Positions 1 through 5,603 of a stretch of 5,603 nt of DNA are shown in pieces. Made by a program: the position numbers and the translations under genes. Each line of letters starts with the position of its first letter. The first letter of the stretch is position 1. The notes under the pieces were generated by a model. That model ran no database searches. It was not told the DNA's origin and saw only the letters and a program-made list of their open reading frames with translations. Source of the DNA: Candidatus Poribacteria bacterium (GTDB lineage: Bacteria > Poribacteria > WGA-4E > WGA-3G). The DNA lies in the NCBI GenBank assembly GCA_009835515.1, contig VXXH01000740.1, forward strand, positions 1 to 5,603. The letters run 5' to 3'.

Positions 1-38
1 CTTCAGTGCTTTGCTTTCCAACTACTGATCTGATAGAT

Positions 39-44
39 AAGGAA
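39..44 (+). promoter_or_regulatory. Shine-Dalgarno site for the 1023-residue protein
   Basis: The purine-rich AAGGAA lies 8 bases before the ATG at 53, a near-ideal spacing for ribosome binding. It supports that ATG as the true start. No convincing -10/-35 promoter pair is visible in the 52 bases of leader, so the promoter is probably further upstream, outside the window. Confidence 0.75.
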
Positions 45-52
45 TACAACAG

Positions 53-3000
53 ATGACAAAAGAACGAATTCGGATTTTAGTTGATACTTCACGTGATACC
101 GGCTGGTCAAACGGATTGATACGAATTGAACCAGACACCATCTATCTAACCACTAATAACCGGGATTATCTCGGTAGGGGCGAGGTAACCTCGCCCCTAC
201 AGAACTACGATGTCCTGACGATTTGCAGCAACACATCACTAAAATACACCGATGCCGAACTCGAACTGATCCGCGAGTTTGTAGAAAATGGCGGTGGACT
301 GTTTTTAGCCACCAGCACAAGCCGATTCGAGCGAGATGTCCGTGAGCCGATCTCTGAATTGGGGATTAATCAGGTTGCATCTCTTTTCGGTGCGCAATTT
401 CTTCCGCTACCTGAAGGGCAAGGCGAAATGGATACCGACGCGAATCCTTTGCGTGGTTATCGAAAGAAAGACCTCCGCCTCACTGACCACGAAATTACCG
501 ATGGATTGGGAATTGATGACTTGGGTCTCACATCTTGCGGTATTCTAGATATCCCTGCTGACAGCAGCGTTTTCCTTGAACACAGCGAGACGAAAGAACC
601 TGTTGGAGCATGTCTCCATTTCGGATCAGGACGCGTCCTGTTAATCAATACGCAGCTTTTTCGCAATGAGAATCACCCCGTATCTGGACGATTTATTGAT
701 TGGTTGGGAATCAACCGCGAAGAAACACCGCAGCAAAAACCTTCTTTGACAACAGAAACTCAGACAATTCCTGATGAAATTCCCATCGAAGAACAGGTCA
801 GAGAGGACGGAAAAATCAAGGTTTTCTATACGCACTTCGTCAAAGACCGTGTGGATACTTGTATGGCATTTGCTAAAAAACTGGCGGAAGGGATGTTCTC
901 GAAATTCCCTGAAGGTGAGAAAATTGAATGGAAAATCGATCTGATTCCGTCGTGTGTTCATGGATACGGCTCCAATTGGGAGGATTCGGTAATGACAATT
1001 GGGGTGTGTGTCAGTACGCCAAGACTTGCCTATTCGCTCGGTGTTGAAGCGAGTGGATTGATCGCCGAGAAAACCCCGTTTGGAAAGGCATCGGATGTTC
1101 TTTTTGATGGATTCCAGTTTTTCTTTGGTATCTGGGCAATGAAATTGCTCGGATTTGAGCCAGAAGCCGCAGAGATGCTTAACGCAACTGACCGACAATT
1201 TCGTGAAAACGCCCAAGCAGAGGAACCTATTGACATTGCGAGGGTTTACGAGCAACGATATCGCAAACCGATCTGGATACTGAAGGCACTCCTCGAAAAA
1301 TATGGTGACGACCTATTTGTCCGACTCACCAAGGTATTGTCGGAAAAGGATAGCGACACGGAAAAGAATATGCCAGACACAACTTTCTCATCGGTGGATA
1401 GACTCATCTACTACCTCAGCCGAGCGGTAGGTGAGGACCTGTTCCCATGGTTTGAAGAGATCGGCACGACTGTCCATCCGCTCCCATTGTTGCCGAATGA
1501 CAGCGACGAATTTGTGGCAGAGGTCCGTGGATACCTCAATAGAATGATTCGCGATACAAGCATAGGGACAAGCGACAGAATCGATGCAATCGATAGCCTT
1601 CTCGAAATCGCTGACGAATCTGAGCATCGGATTTCGACGTGTAGGGACGAGGCAACCTCGCCCCTACACACGGCGGACAGATATGAACGCCTGATTGCAG
1701 CGGCAAAACTAATCAACAGTTGCGATGATCGGGCAGTGAAGGTGCTTGAAGAGCTGACACTCGAAGCAGAAGATGATGGACTTGTGGCGATGGTGGTACT
1801 GATGTTGGTTCGTAATGGTGGAGGCGACGAAGTCGTAGATCGGCTCGTGGAGATTGCGCCACACCAGGATTACAGATACCAACTCGAAACCGGATACCTG
1901 CTTGAAAAAATTGGCCACCCAACTGCCAAACGGTTCTCACAGAAGGGGATCATCGACGAAACCGGTGTCCCTATCCTAACGATGGATACCAAACGCAATA
2001 AGCGCAATAAGGACTTATATCTCTATCCGATCGTCGAGGGTTATCGCGTTGCCACTTGCGAGTCAGCGCTCCATACACACCATTTTCCTCACAACACACA
2101 TGCTCCCGGTATTTACGTGAGCTGGGTGCATACCAATCCGAAATATCGTCGGAGGGGATTGTCGCGGTGGGCATTTGGTGCGTCAATGTCTCATGAACTG
2201 GTCCGCCAGTATTCTTGTATCTCTCTGCATACCAGAACGGACAATACCGCCCATGGGATGTACAGGAGTTTTGGGTTCGTTGATGGATTGGTAGGGCGAC
2301 AATTCACCAAAGCATTGCAACACGAACAGGCAAAAGTGGTCGAGGGCTTAGTCGTCCGTCCATACTTGCATGGAGATGAAGTCGCAATGGCAAGCGTAGG
2401 CAACGCGTTTTATGCCGACCAGGTGGAACGTAGACCGAGACGTGCTGAGAGGCGTAGAACGACGGAAACTCGGTTGATTTATGTTGCAGAGAAAGATGGA
2501 GAACTGTTTGGGTATGTGCAAGCACAGTGTTTTGAGAAGGAAAAGAATGTCTCAATCACCGAATTCTGTCTTAAACCCGTGCCTTCTGAAGGTTCCACAC
2601 ACCCGGAAGGTTTCCTTGAGGATGTCGGTGCAGCGATGCTTTGCGCGTTACATAACGAATTGGTGAAACGTGAATATAAAAAAATAAAATGGGGATTTGA
2701 AGGAGAGGCGGAAAAAAGTTATGCCAGAACGCTGTTCCACAATTTTGGGTACACGTCGGAAGATGCCGGTTGGGTCTGGATGTTCAAGCTCGTCAACCTG
2801 CCGATGCTACTTGACGAGCTTTCCCCACTACTTTTGAAACGTCTGAGCGAGAGCAATGATTACAAGGGCTGGCAGGGGACAATCAGCATCAAAGGTTCGG
2901 AACATCGGGCAAGTCTCATCATTAAAGATGGCGAAATTCGCGTATCGGCGGAAGTTTCAGAAGGGATTGGCATTTGCCTTTCTACAGATGATGACACGAT

Positions 3001-3124
3001 CACTCGGTTCATTTTGGGCGTAATCACACCCTACGCAGCATATCTACAAAACCAATTACACATTGCCCCGACAGTTAACAGTTCGGTAGCAGGTCTGTTG
3101 GGAACGCTTTTCCCAAAACACTAA
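53..3124 (+). CDS. Multidomain GNAT acetyltransferase: GATase1-like, peptidase-like (inactive), HEAT-like, tandem GNAT, SCP2-like
   Basis: A 1023-residue protein with no signal peptide or membrane segment, so probably cytoplasmic. Residues ~1-221 look like a type-1 glutamine-amidotransferase/ThuA-like fold (strand-helix pattern, glycine turn ENGGGLFLATS at 78-88, terminal FIDWLGIN at 214-221), with no nucleophilic Cys at the usual turn. After a linker, ~254-500 resembles a gluzincin peptidase (M60/M1-like) but has no HEXXH; VEASG at 331-335 seems to sit in its place. Residues ~508-630 are helical and HEAT-like. Residues ~640-755 form a GNAT domain with the acetyl-CoA loop NPKYRRRGL (695-703) and the terminal GMYRSFGF (735-742). 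Residues ~766-905 form a second, degenerate GNAT without a clear RxxGxG/A loop. Residues ~910-1023 resemble an SCP2 sterol-carrier-like domain ending GTLFP. GNAT-GNAT-SCP2 is the order seen in the Eis family. The likely activity is N-acetyl transfer from acetyl-CoA to an amine; the substrate is unknown. The gene appears single, with a convergent neighbour. The CDS and first GNAT are secure; the peptidase-like and HEAT calls are inference from pattern. Confidence 0.9.
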   Translation: MTKERIRILVDTSRDTGWSNGLIRIEPDTIYLTTNNRDYLGRGEVTSPLQNYDVLTICSNTSLKYTDAELELIREFVENGGGLFLATSTSRFERDVREPISELGINQVASLFGAQFLPLPEGQGEMDTDANPLRGYRKKDLRLTDHEITDGLGIDDLGLTSCGILDIPADSSVFLEHSETKEPVGACLHFGSGRVLLINTQLFRNENHPVSGRFIDWLGINREETPQQKPSLTTETQTIPDEIPIEEQVREDGKIKVFYTHFVKDRVDTCMAFAKKLAEGMFSKFPEGEKIEWKIDLIPSCVHGYGSNWEDSVMTIGVCVSTPRLAYSLGVEASGLIAEKTPFGKASDVLFDGFQFFFGIWAMKLLGFEPEAAEMLNATDRQFRENAQAEEPIDIARVYEQRYRKPIWILKALLEKYGDDLFVRLTKVLSEKDSDTEKNMPDTTFSSVDRLIYYLSRAVGEDLFPWFEEIGTTVHPLPLLPNDSDEFVAEVRGYLNRMIRDTSIGTSDRIDAIDSLLEIADESEHRISTCRDEATSPLHTADRYERLIAAAKLINSCDDRAVKVLEELTLEAEDDGLVAMVVLMLVRNGGGDEVVDRLVEIAPHQDYRYQLETGYLLEKIGHPTAKRFSQKGIIDETGVPILTMDTKRNKRNKDLYLYPIVEGYRVATCESALHTHHFPHNTHAPGIYVSWVHTNPKYRRRGLSRWAFGASMSHELVRQYSCISLHTRTDNTAHGMYRSFGFVDGLVGRQFTKALQHEQAKVVEGLVVRPYLHGDEVAMASVGNAFYADQVERRPRRAERRRTTETRLIYVAEKDGELFGYVQAQCFEKEKNVSITEFCLKPVPSEGSTHPEGFLEDVGAAMLCALHNELVKREYKKIKWGFEGEAEKSYARTLFHNFGYTSEDAGWVWMFKLVNLPMLLDELSPLLLKRLSESNDYKGWQGTISIKGSEHRASLIIKDGEIRVSAEVSEGIGICLSTDDDTITRFILGVITPYAAYLQNQLHIAPTVNSSVAGLLGTLFPKH
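174..200. repeat. 27-bp perfect palindromic repeat, copy 1, in frame within the coding sequence
   Basis: The arms gtaggggcgaggt (174-186) and acctcgcccctac (188-200) are perfect reverse complements around a single central A at 187. A 25/27 identical copy lies at 1641-1667. The length is nine codons, so the element preserves the reading frame and contributes the peptide core RGEVTSPL (residues 42-49) to the N-terminal domain. It resembles REP-like or MITE-like dispersed palindromes; the closest well-known precedent for coding insertions is the Rickettsia palindromic elements. No transposase or clear target duplication is visible. Confidence 0.88.
1641..1667. repeat. 27-bp palindromic repeat, copy 2, in frame within the coding sequence
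   Basis: This is the second copy of the element at 174-200, differing at only two positions (G to A at element base 7, T to C at base 13). The A at 1647 breaks one arm pair, so the arms are gtagggacgagg and cctcgcccctac with one mismatch, but two flanking bases on each side (gt...ac, 1639-1669) extend the pairing. It sits in the same codon phase as copy 1 and encodes RDEATSPL (residues 531-538), between two predicted helices of the HEAT-like region, where a loop insertion would be tolerated. Confidence 0.85.
1994..2011. repeat. Tandem duplication of a 9-bp unit
   Basis: The unit cgcaataag occurs twice back to back (1994-2002 and 2003-2011), giving the peptide repeat RNK-RNK in the basic segment at the start of the first GNAT domain. 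It keeps the frame and looks like a small slippage duplication in a surface loop. No function is implied. Confidence 0.6.
3121..3124. other. Tail-to-tail overlap of two convergent stop codons
   Basis: The four bases CTAA hold both stops: TAA of the plus-strand gene at 3122-3124 and TAG of the minus-strand gene, read from 3123 to 3121. There is no intergenic space, so any terminator for one gene would have to lie inside the other. Confidence 0.9.
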
Positions 3125-5603
3125 AAACCCATCATCGCTCGAACAAACGTTGTATTACTCGTTTTCCGTTGAAATAGATTCGTGGTTCTCCGGTGACCTG
3201 AAAGAATAACGATATAGAAGCCGAGCCAACTGCCCCTGCTGATGATTTGCGTTTCAAAAATACGGGTTCGCAAGTCAGAGCGGTATAGATTTGGAACGCG
3301 AGTGTCCGCTGGGAAGGTTTGTAGGTAGTTCCTGAAATTTTTATCCCGATTCGTAAATTTCCGATACTGGAATCCGCCAATGATACTTAACCGCTGCGTA
3401 AACTGATAATCGAGACGGACACCGAGAATATCCTCTCGACTTCGACGATTGAATCGCAAATATTCAATCGGTTGATCGTCGGTTGGAAGGAACAGGTCTG
3501 GGTTGAGTATTTTTGTAATTTCTTCGGCAGTTCGGTCAAAAGCGCGGTCCCAGACGTACTTAACCATCGGTGTTAGCGTTAAATCCTCAGCAATTTTGTT
3601 GACATAAGGGAGTTTTACAAGCGGGATTTCGTATCTCGCTTTCAAAATAGTGAGCTGATTACGGATGTTCCGTTCGGGGTAACGGCGTTTTTTCCAATTC
3701 GCAGCGTTATAGATTAGACCGGGGTCAGTCGGGTCAAGTGCATTAATTCCGTGATCGGGATAGAAGGGATATGTCCGCCCCTCTACGCCAAGCCGGACTT
3801 GACCAATTGGCACCATAAAATCAACGCGCTCATCGGGATTCTCGGACGTCACGCGATCGCGGGCATCCGCAAAGTTTTCTGATGCCGGATCGTATTCAAC
3901 ATCTTTGAAAAGTGCCTTTTCTGCATCTTGTTCAAATTGTTTTTGCATGAGAACGAACAATTTGGCTTCAAGGGTCAAGTTTGATACTGCGGTATAGATG
4001 CCTTGGAGGGTTGTTGTATTCACCCGAGCGTTGTAAAAATCAAGTTCGTCATTAATGAGGATTGGCTCCAATTCTCCAACAGGCAAGACAATTGTGTAAT
4101 CCGGAATATCATCCTGCGCGCGTACGAATCGATTTTGGAAATCAAAGCTGCCAAAATCGGGGATGTCGCGTTTATATGTGATATGTATGTATTTAGCGTT
4201 ATTTTTCCGCCGACTTGAAATTTCGCTTTCGTTTAACCAACCAATTTGGAGAGTAAGGTTATCAAGCAGATTATATTTCGCTTTAAGGTGATACCCCTGG
4301 CGATCTATCCCATATTCGTATTCTGGTTCAAAGTCATCCTCAATCGTATCGATGGTGCCGTTATTGTTCAGGTCAATAGGGTTGGTAAACACAGGCGGGT
4401 CAGCATCAAAGATGAGAAAATCTTCTTGATAGTCTAATACCCCGTTCTGATCTCGGTCATCAGCGTGTGGAATTACGCTATTAAAATTAATGTTATCGGG
4501 TAAGTCATTATCATCATCGTCATCCTCAACCAGCGTATAATTGATTGCGTCCCACGGAATTTGTTCTTCTGGGATACGGTCTTCCAGAGGTCTATTAGGT
4601 TGGCCGCGTTCAAGTGTGTAAATTTGACCGCGGTTCGGATGTGCCCCGAAATTCAGGTAGTTGGTTGTGTAGCCTGGATCAATATGATATACGACCCCTT
4701 CTAAGTGGAGTTTGCCAAAGCGAGACTTAAGTTGAACGAACCATGCCGTTTCTCTACCGAGTTTTCCGTCGCCATTTTCATCTGTACCATCGCCACCTAA
4801 AAAAGCTTCAAAACGTTCGCCTTCAGTTTCCGAGTAAGTGGGGATACCATTTGCATCTACTGGGAGACCGCTGAGAAAATCAATAGAGACCCCTGTTTCT
4901 TCCTCACCATCCGGCCCTTGAACAGTCGTTTGGGTTCGACTGAACCCTATTTTATCTTTCGGAATAGTCGGGTACTGCTTGTATTTACCATTAATAGAGT
5001 AGTGTGCCCTGACGAAAATATTGCTGACAGTCCCTTCAAGGTCAAGTCCATAGAGCGTTGCTGCACGTGCGGCACCATAGCGGTATCGGACTTTCCGGGG
5101 TCTTCCTTCACCTTTCCATTGCGTTGGATTGTCTACAAGTTTCTTCCTGTTTTTGGTGTAATCTGGAGACTGTCCATAATTCCCCGGTGCCTGAATTATG
5201 TCGCGATACGGCATCTGAATGCGACCATCCGTGGTTTTAATCCATTCTTGAAGGTCAGGACTTTCCTCTGCTCTATTTGCTTCACTAAAGCCGATAACCG
5301 CGATATTATAATCGCCTGCAACGACCATGTCAAATACAACGGATTTGACAGTTCGCGGGTCAATGTTAATCTTATCATCAGTCAGGATAAGATCGTATTT
5401 CATTTTGTTGAACCCGTTGACAATTTTCCATTGCCCGTCAACGGAATCGCGTATTTCGGATGGACCACCAGCGTGATCAATTGACACAAGTTCGTCAGCA
5501 TAGACTTCAAATCGGTGCGTCATTTCAGGTAGAAGTGCGGGTTCAATGCCTTTTGCTATAGCTGCAAAGGATAATTTTTCAAATCCTTGTGTAACAATTG
5601 TAA
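3121..5603 (-). CDS. Outer-membrane beta-barrel / surface protein with EF-hand-like loops, 5' end outside the window
   Basis: At least 826 codons are read leftward, with the stop at 3121-3123. An ATG at 5523 would give 800 residues, but it has no good ribosome-binding site. The frame stays open for 26 more codons to the window edge with coding-like sequence (FEKLSFAAIAKGIEPALLPE just before the Met), so I take the start and signal peptide to lie outside. Numbering from that Met, many segments alternate polar and hydrophobic residues with aromatic edges (LTLQIGWL, LTLTPMVKYVW, LGVRLDYQF, LSIIGGFQYRKF), and the protein ends in FVRAMMGF. A terminal Phe is typical of barrels inserted by the BAM machinery. 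Calcium-type loops lie at 356-367 (DRDQNGVLDYQE) and 384-395 (DLNNNGTIDTIE), a partial one at 248-259 (DENGDGKLGRET), and an acidic run at 333-340. I see no TonB box or plug domain in the visible part. The role is unknown: transport, adhesion or a structural surface protein are all possible. The CDS is secure; the barrel call is moderately so. Confidence 0.8.
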   Translation of the reverse strand, partial: TIVTQGFEKLSFAAIAKGIEPALLPEMTHRFEVYADELVSIDHAGGPSEIRDSVDGQWKIVNGFNKMKYDLILTDDKINIDPRTVKSVVFDMVVAGDYNIAVIGFSEANRAEESPDLQEWIKTTDGRIQMPYRDIIQAPGNYGQSPDYTKNRKKLVDNPTQWKGEGRPRKVRYRYGAARAATLYGLDLEGTVSNIFVRAHYSINGKYKQYPTIPKDKIGFSRTQTTVQGPDGEEETGVSIDFLSGLPVDANGIPTYSETEGERFEAFLGGDGTDENGDGKLGRETAWFVQLKSRFGKLHLEGVVYHIDPGYTTNYLNFGAHPNRGQIYTLERGQPNRPLEDRIPEEQIPWDAINYTLVEDDDDDNDLPDNINFNSVIPHADDRDQNGVLDYQEDFLIFDADPPVFTNPIDLNNNGTIDTIEDDFEPEYEYGIDRQGYHLKAKYNLLDNLTLQIGWLNESEISSRRKNNAKYIHITYKRDIPDFGSFDFQNRFVRAQDDIPDYTIVLPVGELEPILINDELDFYNARVNTTTLQGIYTAVSNLTLEAKLFVLMQKQFEQDAEKALFKDVEYDPASENFADARDRVTSENPDERVDFMVPIGQVRLGVEGRTYPFYPDHGINALDPTDPGLIYNAANWKKRRYPERNIRNQLTILKARYEIPLVKLPYVNKIAEDLTLTPMVKYVWDRAFDRTAEEITKILNPDLFLPTDDQPIEYLRFNRRSREDILGVRLDYQFTQRLSIIGGFQYRKFTNRDKNFRNYLQTFPADTRVPNLYRSDLRTRIFETQIISRGSWLGFYIVILSGHRRTTNLFQRKTSNTTFVRAMMGF
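4339..4374 (-). other. EF-hand-like calcium-binding loop (DLNNNGTIDTIE)
   Basis: This codes residues 384-395, counted from the Met at 5523, of the minus-strand surface protein. Loop positions 1, 3, 5, 6, 8, 9 and 12 are D, N, N, G, I, D and E, matching the canonical 12-residue EF-hand loop. It lies 16 residues after the preceding such loop, too close for a normal intervening EF-hand helix pair, so a stand-alone or dockerin-like calcium loop is more likely. Confidence 0.65.
4423..4458 (-). other. EF-hand-like calcium-binding loop (DRDQNGVLDYQE)
   Basis: This codes residues 356-367 of the minus-strand surface protein. Positions 1, 3, 5, 6, 8, 9 and 12 are D, D, N, G, L, D and E, a textbook EF-hand loop. 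It follows the acidic EDDDDDND run by about 15 residues, so the whole segment from about 333 to 400 looks like a calcium-responsive extracellular or periplasmic insert between barrel-like parts. Confidence 0.68.
4747..4782 (-). other. Partial EF-hand-like calcium loop (DENGDGKLGRET)
   Basis: This codes residues 248-259 of the minus-strand surface protein. Positions 1, 3, 5, 6 and 8 (D, N, D, G, L) fit an EF-hand loop, but position 9 is Gly and position 12 is Thr instead of Glu, so calcium binding would be weaker or of a different geometry. It may still bind metal as a DxNxDG loop. Confidence 0.45.

Noticed and set aside
11..39. Possible promoter (TTGCTT then TAGATA with 17-base spacing)
   Set aside because: The -10 match is poor and the implied transcription start would fall at the ribosome-binding site; there is too little upstream sequence to judge.
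641..1255. A 204-codon open frame on the minus strand
   Set aside because: It lies wholly antisense to the well-supported plus-strand gene, its product has no recognisable domain and is rich in Cys, Phe and Arg in the manner of an out-of-frame translation.
174..1667. The two palindromes as CRISPR repeats or as ends of one transposon
   Set aside because: There are only two copies, about 1.4 kb apart without regular spacers, and the DNA between them is continuous coding sequence of the host gene with no transposase.
3098..3116. Stem-loop at the end of the plus-strand gene as an intrinsic terminator
   Set aside because: The stem is only 7 bp with three G-C pairs, and neither strand has a U-run following it.
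3132..3380. An 82-codon minus-strand frame overlapping the 3' end of the surface-protein gene, possible sign of a frameshift
   Set aside because: The main frame runs intact to a plausible barrel terminus ending in Phe, with strand-like sequence throughout, so there is no need for a frameshift.
4918..5484. A 188-codon open frame on the plus strand
   Set aside because: It is antisense to the surface-protein gene, with unconvincing Cys- and Phe-rich sequence, no ribosome-binding site of note and no recognisable domain.
3121..5603. Calling the minus-strand product a TonB-dependent receptor
   Set aside because: No TonB box or plug domain is visible in the available part; only a general outer-membrane barrel is supported.

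Overview
The window holds two long, convergent protein-coding genes and almost no intergenic DNA. Base composition is moderate (roughly balanced GC by eye). The minus-strand product looks like an outer-membrane beta-barrel, which points to a diderm (Gram-negative-type) bacterium. Two near-identical 27-bp palindromes inside the plus-strand gene, together with the protein styles, remind me of uncultured, repeat-rich lineages such as Candidatus Poribacteria. That placement is an impression, not a demonstrated assignment.

Layout: positions 1-52 are a short leader with a clear Shine-Dalgarno. Positions 53-3124 (+) encode a 1023-residue, apparently cytoplasmic multidomain protein. In order it has a GATase1/ThuA-like domain, a gluzincin (M60/M1-type) peptidase-like domain whose zinc site appears destroyed, a helical HEAT-like stretch, and a C-terminal half resembling the Eis acetyltransferase architecture (active-looking GNAT, degenerate GNAT, SCP2-like domain). 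Two palindromic repeat elements lie in frame within this gene and add a nine-residue segment (RGEVTSPL / RDEATSPL core) at two separate places. Positions 3121-5603 (-) encode a large beta-strand-rich surface or outer-membrane protein with two canonical EF-hand loops and a partial third. It ends in a C-terminal phenylalanine, and its reading frame is still open at the right window edge, so its 5' end is missing. The stop codons of the two genes overlap by four bases.

Nothing shows that the two genes work together: they are convergent, unrelated in type and share no promoter. The most distinctive features are the fused domain architecture of the first gene and the in-frame palindromic repeats within it. 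I see no RNA genes, CRISPR array, insertion sequence or convincing terminator.
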